This document shows, piece after piece, positions 47,803 to 55,486 of a stretch of 64,000 nucleotides of DNA. How positions within the stretch are numbered: the first letter of the stretch is position 1; the number at the start of each line of letters is the position of its first letter. The notes below the pieces were generated by a model. It made no database searches. It had not been told where the DNA came from and saw only the letters and a program-made list of their open reading frames with translations. Where the stretch lies: contig NZ_JACHGW010000003.1 in assembly GCF_014202505.1 (NCBI RefSeq), forward strand, positions 496,001 to 560,000. Direction: 5' to 3'. This DNA comes from Armatimonas rosea. GTDB taxonomy: Bacteria; Armatimonadota; Armatimonadia; Armatimonadales; Armatimonadaceae. A program made the translations under genes and the position numbers.

Positions 47803-49179
47803 ATGCTAAAAAGAAAACAACTCCTCATGACAGGAGGCCTGCTCCTGGGAGGAAGTGCGATCGCGCATGCCCAGACACCTAAGGCCGCGTTTACACCCGA
47901 CAGTGGTGATACCGCCTGGATGCTCGTGGCGACCGCGCTCGTCATGGTGATGACCCCAGGTTTGGCTTTCTTTTACGCGGGGATGGTACGCCGCAAGAAC
48001 ACGATCAATGTACTGATGCAGTCGTTTGTGGCGATCTCCGTAGTCACCGTGCTCTGGTTGCTCGTGGGCTATAGCCTGAGCTTTGCGCCGGGAAGTCCTG
48101 TGATTGGGGGACTGAGCTATGTCTTCCAAGCCAACACCGATGCGGCACAGCAGCTGACTCTCAATGGGGCCGCACTGACAATCCCCCACCCCCTCTTCAT
48201 GATCTTCCAGATGATGTTTGCCATCATCACTCCCGCCCTGATCTCCGGCGCGATCGTGGACCGCATGAAGTTTAGCGCCTATCTGTTCTTTATCGCCGCA
48301 TGGAGCCTCTTGGTCTACTCGCCCATGGCACACATGATGTGGGGCGAGGGCGGTCTGTTCTTTAAGATGGGGGCCGTGGACTACGCCGGTGGCACGGTGG
48401 TGCACACCCTGGCCGGTGTCTCCGCGCTGATCCTTGCGACTCTGGTGGGCCGCCGCAAGTTTATCCGCGGTGAGGAGACCCGCCCCCACAACGTTCCCTT
48501 TATCCTCCTGGGAACGGCGCTGCTCTGGTTTGGCTGGTTTGGCTTCAACGCAGGCTCTGCGGGTGGTGCTGGAAATGTCGCCACCAACGCCCTGATCGTC
48601 ACCCATGTCTCCGCTGCCGTGGCTGCGGCGGTCTGGATGCTGATCGACGTCATCCGTGGGGGCAAGCCGACCGCGTTTGGCTTCGCTGCCGGTGCGGTGA
48701 TCGGCCTGGTCGCCATTACTCCTGCGTCGGGCTATGTCTCCCCGCTCTCCTCAATCGTGATTGGGGCCGTTGCCTCTGTGGTGGGCTACCTCGGGGTGCA
48801 GCTCAAGGAGAAGATCCGCTACGACGACTCCCTCGATGTGGTGGCCGTGCACGGCATGGGCGGTATCTGGGGAATGCTCAGTGTTGGCCTCTTTGCGAGC
48901 AAGGCGATCAACCCCGCAGTCAACAATGGCCTGTTCCTCGGTGGCGGCGCGACCCTGCTCCTCAACCAGTTCATGGCAACCGCCGCCGCCGTCATCCTGG
49001 CGGGTGTTGGTAGCCTCGCGATTGGCATGCTGGCCAAGGTGCTCTTCAAGGGACTCCGTGTGGAGCCGCAGGAAGAGGGCATCGGGCTCGACGAGACCGT
49101 GCACGGCGAGACTGCCTACACGGGTGAGGACCTTACTCTGGTCGCAGCGGAGCAGGAGCACTTCAGCAAGGCTGCCTAG
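47803..49179 (+). CDS. amt: Ammonium transporter Amt
   Basis: A 458-residue AmtB/Mep/Rh-family channel with a cleavable signal peptide (MLKRKQLLMTGGLLLGGSAI, then AHA) and eleven transmembrane helices. Key features are TPGLAFFYAGMVRRKN, the first conserved pore His in TVVHTLAGVSALILAT, WFGWFGFNAGSA, and the second pore His in DVVAVHGMGGIWGMLS. It conducts ammonium across the inner membrane. No glnK/glnB regulator lies next to it; a 48-residue membrane-protein gene and a terminator follow instead. Confidence 0.95.
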   Translation: MLKRKQLLMTGGLLLGGSAIAHAQTPKAAFTPDSGDTAWMLVATALVMVMTPGLAFFYAGMVRRKNTINVLMQSFVAISVVTVLWLLVGYSLSFAPGSPVIGGLSYVFQANTDAAQQLTLNGAALTIPHPLFMIFQMMFAIITPALISGAIVDRMKFSAYLFFIAAWSLLVYSPMAHMMWGEGGLFFKMGAVDYAGGTVVHTLAGVSALILATLVGRRKFIRGEETRPHNVPFILLGTALLWFGWFGFNAGSAGGAGNVATNALIVTHVSAAVAAAVWMLIDVIRGGKPTAFGFAAGAVIGLVAITPASGYVSPLSSIVIGAVASVVGYLGVQLKEKIRYDDSLDVVAVHGMGGIWGMLSVGLFASKAINPAVNNGLFLGGGATLLLNQFMATAAAVILAGVGSLAIGMLAKVLFKGLRVEPQEEGIGLDETVHGETAYTGEDLTLVAAEQEHFSKAA

Positions 49180-49213
49180 TCTTACTGTCTAACACAAAGA
49201 AAGGATACGTTCT

Positions 49214-49360
49214 ATGAAGATCAAACCAGGAGGACTGGCCCTCATCGTTCTCGTTGTCGCTTCCGTGATTTTTCTGATCGCACGAAACCTGGGAGCGGGC
49301 GATGGCTCGACCAAAGGGGTTCCGCGCCTCAGCGGAAAGTCTGTGGAGCAAGGTAAGTAA
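49214..49360 (+). CDS. 48-residue single-pass membrane protein
   Basis: A short gene between amt and a strong terminator: MKIKPGGLALIVLVVASVIF, then LIARNLGAGDG and a polar tail. The start is supported by AAAGGA 8-9 nt upstream, and the stop lies 5 nt before the terminator stem. Its first residues, IKPGG-ALI, match the N-terminal anchor of the protein at 54754-55353 (IIKPGGIALI), so this may be the anchor portion of that family. It is probably co-transcribed with amt. Function unknown. Confidence 0.65.
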   Translation: MKIKPGGLALIVLVVASVIFLIARNLGAGDGSTKGVPRLSGKSVEQGK

Positions 49361-49365
49361 CCAAG

Positions 49366-49408
49366 ACGCCCTCCCTGCGCAAGCCGCAGGGAGGGCGTTT
49401 TTTTGTTT
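49366..49408 (+). terminator. Strong rho-independent terminator after amt
   Basis: A perfect 14-bp stem (ACGCCCTCCCTGCG at 49366-49379, CGCAGGGAGGGCGT at 49385-49398; loop CAAGC) followed by seven T residues. Confidence 0.95.
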
Positions 49409-49421
49409 GGGTAGCGACGCG

Positions 49422-51227
49422 CTAAGCGGCTTGCTGCTGCCGGCGCTGGCTAAGGTGTAGCTCGACCTGCTCGGCGGTGAGCGGCTGGCTAAAGAAGTAG
49501 CCCTGCAAGAGATCACAGCCGATCTCCTGGAGGAAGGTGTTCTGGCTCTCGGTCTCCACCCCCTCGGCGATTGCCTGGAGGTTGAGGGCATGGGCCATCT
49601 CGACCGCCGCACGCACCAGAGCGTTGTCCGTGGTGTTCTTGCCCGCCCCCGAGACAAAGCTCTGGTCGACCTTGATGGCATCCACAGGGAAGCGCCGCAG
49701 GTAGGCCAGCGACGAGTACCCGGTGCCGAAGTCGTCCACGGCGATCCGCACCCCCAGCTCCCGGAGGCGGCGCATCGCGGTGGGGAGGTTGTCGAGGCTG
49801 CTGGCGAGGGTGGACTCGGTCATCTCCATCTCCAGCGCGTGGCAGGGGAGGTTGGTCTCCCCAAGGATGCGCGTGATCTGGCTGACCATGTCGGTGCCGG
49901 AGAACTGGCGCGCGGAGAAGTTGACACTGATAGCCAGGTCGATCCCGTAGCAGGCGCGCCAGGCGGCCATGTCGGCGCAGGCACGGCGTAGGATAAACTC
50001 GCCCAGCGCACCGATCAGGTCGGTCTGCTCCGCGAGGGGGACAAAGTGGGCGGGGGGAACCATCCCGCGCTTGGGGTGACGCCAGCGGGCGAGGGCCTCC
50101 AGCGTGCGCCACTCGCCCGTGTTGGGGTCTACCTGTGGCTGGTAGCTGACAGTCAGGAGGCCTTCCTCAATGGCGTGTCGTAGCTCGCCTTCCTCGATCA
50201 GGCGCTTGTAGCCCCCCGCGCTCATCGACGGTGCATAGAGCGCGAGGCCGCTGTGTTTCTTGGCCTGGTACATGGCGATATCGGCATGCTGGAGCAGGGT
50301 CGAGGCATCGCGGCCGTCTTGGGGGTAGAAAGAGATCCCGATACTCGCCCCGACACTGAGCTCTTCCTTGCCGATCAGGATAGGGCGACGCAGAGAGTTG
50401 ATGAGCATCTGCGCGGTCATCTGGGCGTGCTTCTGGTTGCGGGGCTGGGGCAGGAGCGCGGTGAACTCATCGCCGCCCAGCCGCGCCAGCACATCGCCGG
50501 GCTCCATACAGGTCGCAAAGCGCGAGGCCACTTCCTTCAGGAGCTGGTCACCAATGGCGTGGCCGAGGGTGTCGTTGATGCGCTTAAACCGGTCCAGGTC
50601 CACAAAGAGCAGAGCAAGCAGGGGGCTCTCTTTTCCCTGGCGGCGTAGGCTGCTCTGCTCGCGCTCTTGAATCTCCTCTTCCACTTTCTTAGAGAAATGG
50701 GCACGGTTGGGCAGGAGCGTGAGCGGGTCGAACTGGGCGATGGCATTGCCGGCGGCGGCACTCTCCAGCTGGCGCGCCATGGCCTGCTGGCGGAGCTGCG
50801 TGAGGGCATGGATCTGGAGGGTCAGCTGGAGCATCGCCTGCCGGAGCGTGGGGGTAAAGCCATCGGGGCGCTGCAGGAGCACCATCAGCTCGCCCACAGC
50901 GTAGCCCTGCATGTCCAGCAGGGGAATGATCGCGACACCCCCGACTAGGCCACCAAAGCGCTGGCTCTGCTCCACGGTCAGGGACTCGACAATGCCCTCG
51001 GGGCAGTGCTGGAGGTTGCTCTCCCCAAAGAGGGTCTGGTAGCGGATCGCTTGCGGGGAGAAGCGCCCTGCGCCCTGCCACTCCAAGTAGCTCCAGCGCT
51101 CCTGCGACGACTCCAGGGTCAGGATGGTCCCCAGGACGCCGGGCTGGCGGCTTAGCAGCGTGATCAACGCCCCGACAAGCTGTTGGAAGTGCGGGGAGAG
51201 TGTGGCAGAATCCTCGGAAGACATCAT
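49422..51227 (-). CDS. GGDEF-EAL cyclic-di-GMP protein with N-terminal GAF-like domain
   Basis: A 601-residue cytoplasmic protein. Residues ~20-150 look GAF-like (LDMQGYAVGELMVLLQRPDG). Residues ~175-330 are a GGDEF cyclase with an intact RLGGDEF site near 250; the inhibitory I-site RxxD is absent (EPGD instead). Residues ~350-595 are an EAL phosphodiesterase with EALARWRHP, DDFGTGYSSLAYLRRFP, KVDQSFV and AIAEGVET, all catalytic residues present. It can therefore both make and break c-di-GMP. A Gln-rich tail (QRRQQQAA) ends it. No membrane segments are present. Confidence 0.94.
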   Translation of the reverse strand: MMSSEDSATLSPHFQQLVGALITLLSRQPGVLGTILTLESSQERWSYLEWQGAGRFSPQAIRYQTLFGESNLQHCPEGIVESLTVEQSQRFGGLVGGVAIIPLLDMQGYAVGELMVLLQRPDGFTPTLRQAMLQLTLQIHALTQLRQQAMARQLESAAAGNAIAQFDPLTLLPNRAHFSKKVEEEIQEREQSSLRRQGKESPLLALLFVDLDRFKRINDTLGHAIGDQLLKEVASRFATCMEPGDVLARLGGDEFTALLPQPRNQKHAQMTAQMLINSLRRPILIGKEELSVGASIGISFYPQDGRDASTLLQHADIAMYQAKKHSGLALYAPSMSAGGYKRLIEEGELRHAIEEGLLTVSYQPQVDPNTGEWRTLEALARWRHPKRGMVPPAHFVPLAEQTDLIGALGEFILRRACADMAAWRACYGIDLAISVNFSARQFSGTDMVSQITRILGETNLPCHALEMEMTESTLASSLDNLPTAMRRLRELGVRIAVDDFGTGYSSLAYLRRFPVDAIKVDQSFVSGAGKNTTDNALVRAAVEMAHALNLQAIAEGVETESQNTFLQEIGCDLLQGYFFSQPLTAEQVELHLSQRRQQQAA

Positions 51228-51293
51228 ATTCAGTATCGGAATATACGTCTTCCAGGAATACTGTTAGCTTTACTGGTGTCGTGGGGGGTGCCG

Positions 51294-51608
51294 TTAGGGT
51301 ACGGAGGGCTTTGCCGCTGGGGTCGACTCCACCTTGGTCTCTGACTTGGACTCGGTCTTGGTCTCGGTGGCCGCTGTCTCCGTCTTTGCCTCGGCGGGCT
51401 TGCTCTCCGCAGGCTTGGCCTTGCCCGACTCTTTCTTCGAGTCGTTGATGTAGAAACCGTCGCCCTTAAACGCAATCCCGACCGGGTAGATGATCTTCTT
51501 GACCGGGCCGTTGCACTCTTCACACTCTGTCAGGCGCGGGTCGGTGATTTTTTGAACCCGCTCAAACTCATGGCCGCACGCGGTGCAGCGATAACCATAC
51601 GTAGGCAT
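51294..51608 (-). CDS. FmdB-type zinc-ribbon protein with a Lys/Glu-rich tail
   Basis: A 104-residue protein. Residues 1-~50 form the FmdB/CxxC_CxxC_SSSS zinc ribbon (MPTYGYRCTACGHEFERVQK, then TECEECNGPVKKIIYPVG), followed by FKGDGFYINDSKK and a low-complexity Lys/Ala/Glu/Thr tail. FmdB-like proteins are thought to regulate amidase or formamidase genes, but evidence is thin and many are of unknown role. The ATG at 51608 is only 16 bp from the divergent murQ ATG. An upstream in-frame start lacks support. Confidence 0.88.
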   Translation of the reverse strand: MPTYGYRCTACGHEFERVQKITDPRLTECEECNGPVKKIIYPVGIAFKGDGFYINDSKKESGKAKPAESKPAEAKTETAATETKTESKSETKVESTPAAKPSVP

Positions 51609-51624
51609 AGGGTAAGATTTTATC
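51609..51624. promoter_or_regulatory. 16-bp divergent promoter between fmdB-like gene and murQ
   Basis: The two divergent start codons are separated by only AGGGTAAGATTTTATC. It holds TAAGAT (51613-51618, plus strand, 6 nt before the murQ ATG) and TAAAAT (51617-51622, minus strand, 8 nt before the fmdB-like ATG), which overlap. Both mRNAs would be leaderless, and each promoter's upstream part lies in the other gene. Confidence 0.6.
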
Positions 51625-52515
51625 ATGAACACCCTCCCCAGTACCGAGCTGGTCAACCCCCACACCGACGGCATGGACCGTCTGCCCACCGACGAGATGC
51701 TGCGCCGGATCAACGACGAGGACGAGAAAGTCGCGGGGATTGTCCGTGGCTGCATCCCTGAGATCGCCCGGGCCGTGGACGCGGTCGCGGCGGGGCTGCG
51801 GCGCGGCGGACGGCTGATCTATGTCGGGGCGGGGACCTCGGGGCGGCTGGGCGTGCTCGATGCCAGCGAGTGCCTCCCCACCTTTGGGGTCTCGGTCGAG
51901 CAGGTCTTTGGCATTATCGCCGGCGGCGAGCGGGCGCTCACCAAGGCAATCGAGGGCGCGGAGGACGACCGCGAGGCGGGGGCGGCGGCGATGGACGAGG
52001 TCCTCGTGGGAGAGCACGATGTGGTGGTGGGCATGAGCGCCTCCGGGGGCGCGCCCTATGTCCGCGGCGCGATCGCCCGGGCCAAGGAGCGTGGCGCGGT
52101 CACCGTGGGAGTCGCCTGCGCCACCCCCGCGCCGCTCTGTGACGAGGCCGATATCCCGATCCAGGCGGTGGTAGGCGCCGAGGTGCTCCAGGGCTCGACC
52201 CGGCTCAAGTCCGGGACAGCGCAGAAGCTGATCTGCAACATGCTCTCCACCGGCGCGATGGTCAAGATCGGCAAGACCCTGGGCAACCGCATGGTCGATG
52301 TCCAGGCCACCAATCTCAAGCTGGTCGCCCGCGCCCAGCGCCTCATCGCCGATCTTGGGCAGACCGACCTGGAGACCGCCGCCACGCTCCTCACCCAGTC
52401 CGGGGGCTCCGCCAAGCTGGGAATCATCATGGCCCGCAAAGGCGTCGATGCCGACCAAGCCCGCGCCCTCCTCGCCGAAGCCGACGGCTTCCTCTCGCTC
52501 GTGCTGGGCGAGTAG
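51625..52515 (+). CDS. murQ: N-acetylmuramic acid 6-phosphate etherase
   Basis: Cleaves the lactyl ether of MurNAc-6-phosphate to give GlcNAc-6-phosphate and D-lactate in cell-wall recycling. The 296-residue SIS-domain protein has VNPHTDGMDRL, IYVGAGTSGRLGVLDASECL (sugar-phosphate-binding Ser/Thr), the catalytic-Glu region EGAEDDREAG, GMSASGGAPYV and the C-terminal TNLKLVARAQRL plus LTQSGGSAKLGI. Start at the ATG at 51625, 6 nt after a TAAGAT -10. A membrane-protein gene follows after 2 nt. No murP or nagZ adjoins. Confidence 0.95.
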   Translation: MNTLPSTELVNPHTDGMDRLPTDEMLRRINDEDEKVAGIVRGCIPEIARAVDAVAAGLRRGGRLIYVGAGTSGRLGVLDASECLPTFGVSVEQVFGIIAGGERALTKAIEGAEDDREAGAAAMDEVLVGEHDVVVGMSASGGAPYVRGAIARAKERGAVTVGVACATPAPLCDEADIPIQAVVGAEVLQGSTRLKSGTAQKLICNMLSTGAMVKIGKTLGNRMVDVQATNLKLVARAQRLIADLGQTDLETAATLLTQSGGSAKLGIIMARKGVDADQARALLAEADGFLSLVLGE

Positions 52516-52517
52516 CC

Positions 52518-52964
52518 GTGCCGTACCGTGCTGTCGCGATCTTTTGTGGACTATTGGCGCTCTTGCAAGCCTATTGGGTGCTTGCGATGGAGAGCGACGA
52601 CCATCCCAAAAATGCGGGGGCGGCTCTGAACTTTTGCTACAGTGACTTGGAGCACGCTTCCGACCAGCACGCAGGAGTCCTGCCCAACCTCCACGACGGC
52701 CAAGCGCTCTGCAAGAGCTTCCAGCCGCCCCTGCGCTACAACCCGGCGGTCGCGGGGAGGAAACTCCAAACGCTCTCCCAAGACACCTGGATGGCGCGTA
52801 CCCAGGAGCCGCTAGGCGAGCGCGTGTGGGCCATCGGGCCAGGAGGTATCTCGACACAGGATCGCCCAGATCTACTGGCATGGCGCTTTTGGAGTGCAGG
52901 CGGGTTCTCGATCTGCCTTGCCGCTCTTGCGGGTGGGGCGGCGCGTCGACAGCGGCGCGGCTAG
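52518..52964 (+). CDS. Hypothetical membrane protein
   Basis: A 148-residue protein with two hydrophobic helices: an N-terminal one (YRAVAIFCGLLALLQAYWVL) and one near the C-terminus (SAGGFSICLAALAGGAARRQ), separated by a polar extracytoplasmic segment containing two Cys residues. It starts with GTG 2 nt after the murQ stop, so it is probably translated from the murQ mRNA. Not recognised as any family. Confidence 0.6.
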   Translation: MPYRAVAIFCGLLALLQAYWVLAMESDDHPKNAGAALNFCYSDLEHASDQHAGVLPNLHDGQALCKSFQPPLRYNPAVAGRKLQTLSQDTWMARTQEPLGERVWAIGPGGISTQDRPDLLAWRFWSAGGFSICLAALAGGAARRQRRG

Positions 52965-52982
52965 GGCGGAGGAGCCTCGCGA

Positions 52983-52988
52983 TATACT
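52983..52988 (+). promoter_or_regulatory. -10 element (TATACT) for argS, probably leaderless
   Basis: TATACT ends 7 nt before the argS ATG (spacer AATCCCC) with no Shine-Dalgarno sequence in between. Confidence 0.7.
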
Positions 52989-52995
52989 AATCCCC

Positions 52996-54744
52996 ATGCA
53001 CTACGTATTTGACCAGCTCCGGGAGCAGGCGAGCGCGGCACTTGTCGCCACGGGCCTGATCGCGCCGGAGCAGCTCGCGCTCGCCGAGCCCAAGAACCGA
53101 GACCTCGCTGACCTTGCCTGCCCGATCTTTGCCGCCGCCAAGGCTGCGGGCGAGGCCCCGCCCGCCTTCTCCCAGAAGCTCGCCGCCGCCGTGCGTTTGC
53201 CGGAAGCCGGCCTGCTCGCGAAAGTGGAGGCCGCCGGGGGATTTGTCAACTTCACCGTCCGTCCCGAAGCGCTCGCTGCCGCCGTGCTGGCGGAGGTGAC
53301 CGAGCGCGGGGATGCGTTTGGTAAGGATAGCTCGGTCGGGGCAGGCGAGAAGGTGATTGTCGAGTACAGCTCGCCCAATATCGCCCGAAAGATGCATGTC
53401 GGTCACCTGCGCTCCACCGTGATCGGCCACAGCTTGCGCCTGATCTTCGAGGCACTCGGCTACGACGTGATCGCCGACAACCATTTAGGCGACTGGGGGA
53501 CGCAGTTTGGGATGCTCCTGGCCGCTATCGACCTCTGGAAGCTCACCCCCTGGGACGATCCCGACCCGGTGCAGAGCTTGGTCGTGCTCTACGCCAAGTA
53601 CAACAGCGAGGCCAAAGAGGACGAGAGCCTCAAGGACCTGGCACGGGCGTGGTTTAAGAAGCTGGAAGATGGCGATGTCTGGGCACGGGAGACCTGGCAG
53701 AAGCTAATCGACATCACCATGGCCGAGTTTAGCCGCACCTACGACCGGCTCGGGGTGAGCTTCACGACCCAGCATGGCGAGAGCTACTTTGAGTCGAGGA
53801 TGCCTGCGGTGATGGCCGAGGCGGTGGAGAAGGGAGTCGCGCGGCGGGATGCGGGCGGCGCGCTGGTGGTGGAGTTCGACGACAAGCTCCCGAGCTGCCT
53901 GCTCCAGAAGTCCGACGGCGGGACACTCTACCAGACCCGTGATGCGGCGACGTGTCTCTACCGCTTGGAGAACTACGCCCCGGCGCGCAATATCTACGTG
54001 GTCGGTGCTGAGCAGAAGCTCCACTTCCAGCAGGTCTTTGAGATCGTCCGGCGCATGGGCTACGAAAAAATCGCGGATGTGAGCATTCATATCAGCTTCG
54101 GGAAGGTCTCGCCGCCCAACGGTGGGCGCTTCTCCATGCGTGAGGGCAACGTCGTCTTCCTCAACGATGTCCTCGATGAGGCCGTGGAGCGGGCAGAAGC
54201 CGCGATGCGCGCCAATGTCGCTGCGGGGCGCTCGGAGCTGACCGAGGAAGAGATCCCCGAGATCGCGGAGACCCTGGGAATCGGGGCGGTGGTCTACGCC
54301 GATCTCTTCCAGGGGCCGGACCGCAACATCACCTTCGACTGGGACAAGATGCTCCAGAGCGAGGGAAACACGGCGATGTACCTCCAGTACGCCCACGCCC
54401 GCTGCCGAAGCATCCTGCGCAAGGCTAGCCCTCTTGCACCTCCATCCGATGGGGGCGGGGGGGGCTTGTTGGTGCATCCCGCAGAGCAAGCGCTCCTCAA
54501 GCAGCTGGCGCGCATGCCGCACGCGGTGCGCGAGGCAGGCGAGAAGTACCTGCCCGCCAGTGTCGCCGACTGGACCTTCCAGCTGGCAAAGGCGTTCTCC
54601 ACCTTCTGGGAAAACTGCCCCGTCCTACGCGACGATGTCGCGCCCGAGATGCGAACAGCCCGCCTGGAGCTGGTTGCGGCGACGGCGCAAGGGCTCAAGA
54701 ACGGGCTGGCACTGCTGGGAATCAAGGCTCCCGAGCGGGTTTGA
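52996..54744 (+). CDS. argS: Arginyl-tRNA synthetase
   Basis: Charges tRNA-Arg in the cytoplasm. The 582-residue class I synthetase has the N-terminal Add-1 domain, the HIGH-type motif VEYSSPNIARKMHVGHLRST, the KMSKS-equivalent region GGRFSMREGNVV and a C-terminal helical anticodon-binding domain ending KNGLALLGIKAPERV, as usual for ArgS. The ATG at 52996 follows a TATACT by 7 nt. An unusual glycine-rich insert (SPLAPPSDGGGGGLLVHP) at the start of the anticodon-binding domain is encoded by a short palindrome. The open frame upstream overlaps the preceding gene and is not used. Confidence 0.97.
   Translation: MHYVFDQLREQASAALVATGLIAPEQLALAEPKNRDLADLACPIFAAAKAAGEAPPAFSQKLAAAVRLPEAGLLAKVEAAGGFVNFTVRPEALAAAVLAEVTERGDAFGKDSSVGAGEKVIVEYSSPNIARKMHVGHLRSTVIGHSLRLIFEALGYDVIADNHLGDWGTQFGMLLAAIDLWKLTPWDDPDPVQSLVVLYAKYNSEAKEDESLKDLARAWFKKLEDGDVWARETWQKLIDITMAEFSRTYDRLGVSFTTQHGESYFESRMPAVMAEAVEKGVARRDAGGALVVEFDDKLPSCLLQKSDGGTLYQTRDAATCLYRLENYAPARNIYVVGAEQKLHFQQVFEIVRRMGYEKIADVSIHISFGKVSPPNGGRFSMREGNVVFLNDVLDEAVERAEAAMRANVAAGRSELTEEEIPEIAETLGIGAVVYADLFQGPDRNITFDWDKMLQSEGNTAMYLQYAHARCRSILRKASPLAPPSDGGGGGLLVHPAEQALLKQLARMPHAVREAGEKYLPASVADWTFQLAKAFSTFWENCPVLRDDVAPEMRTARLELVAATAQGLKNGLALLGIKAPERV
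54436..54475. repeat. Short palindrome inserted in argS
   Basis: Outer arms GCACC (54436-54440) and GGTGC (54471-54475), inner arms CCATC and GATGG, with a run of G residues between. It encodes the low-complexity APPSDGGGGG segment at the junction of the catalytic and anticodon-binding domains, where other ArgS proteins have an ordinary short linker. Confidence 0.5.
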
Positions 54745-54753
54745 CACGGGGTG

Positions 54754-55353
54754 CTAGTCGAAACGGACACCGCTGATCAAGACATCGGCGGTGGCCTTGC
54801 CCGCCTGGAAGGTGATATTTCCCTTCCCAAGCGGCACTTCCTTGGTAAAGGTCACGGGAACCGTGTACTCTTTCCACTCTGAGGTCAGGCTGATGTCCTC
54901 GGAGACAAACTTCTCAAACGGCTCCGTGTTGAACTCAACCGCAACCGTCAGCCGAGACTCTGAGCCGCTGGTCTTGCCCCAGAAGTGGAGGGTCTTCTTA
55001 TCGCCGACTTTCTGAGCGACTGGAATCCCCACACCGGTCTGCAGGTCCCAGCTCTCCCCGTGCGCGGCAGTGATCTTCAGGTGGGCAACCCGCCCTGTCC
55101 CCGATGGTGCACTCGTATCCTGCTCGACCACGAGAGGGACCTCGCCTGGGGTCTTCGACGACGACCAGAACTGATCCTCGGCGAGGCTGGGGGCGGGTGA
55201 AGCGCTCTTAGGAGCTGCCGCCACGGTGCTGCTGGCAGCGGCGGCGGTGTTGCTGCGACTGCGGCTCTGGAGGACGGCTTGTGCACTGAGGGCGAGAACC
55301 CCGAGGCTGATAAGGGCGATACCGCCCGGCTTGATGATGACCTTGACTGCCAT
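54754..55353 (-). CDS. Membrane-anchored beta-sandwich (CBM-like) protein
   Basis: A 199-residue protein with an N-terminal signal anchor (VIIKPGGIALISLGVLALSA), an Ala/Ser/Pro linker and a C-terminal jelly-roll-like domain (GRVAHLKITAAHGESWDLQT...TLHFWGKTSGSESRLTVAVE...GNITFQAGKATADVLISGVR) in the style of CBM4/9-type carbohydrate-binding modules. AGGAAA precedes the ATG. It is convergent with argS, whose stop lies 9 bp away. Its anchor sequence resembles that of the 48-residue protein at 49214. Ligand unknown. Confidence 0.72.
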   Translation of the reverse strand: MAVKVIIKPGGIALISLGVLALSAQAVLQSRSRSNTAAAASSTVAAAPKSASPAPSLAEDQFWSSSKTPGEVPLVVEQDTSAPSGTGRVAHLKITAAHGESWDLQTGVGIPVAQKVGDKKTLHFWGKTSGSESRLTVAVEFNTEPFEKFVSEDISLTSEWKEYTVPVTFTKEVPLGKGNITFQAGKATADVLISGVRFD

Positions 55354-55473
55354 GAGTTTCCTAAAAATAAAGAACGTTGATTAAATATTCGGAGAATCAT
55401 GGTAGGGTCTGCAGAGCCGCAGGAGAATTCGGGTAGATTTACCTGGTTAAAGAGGTGTATTCCCAGTGGGTGG

Positions 55474-55479
55474 TACACT
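55474..55479 (+). promoter_or_regulatory. -10 element (TACACT) for the rRNA methyltransferase gene, probably leaderless
   Basis: TACACT ends 7 nt before the GTG at 55487, which supports that GTG as the real start. Confidence 0.55.
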
Positions 55480-55486
55480 ACCGTCC

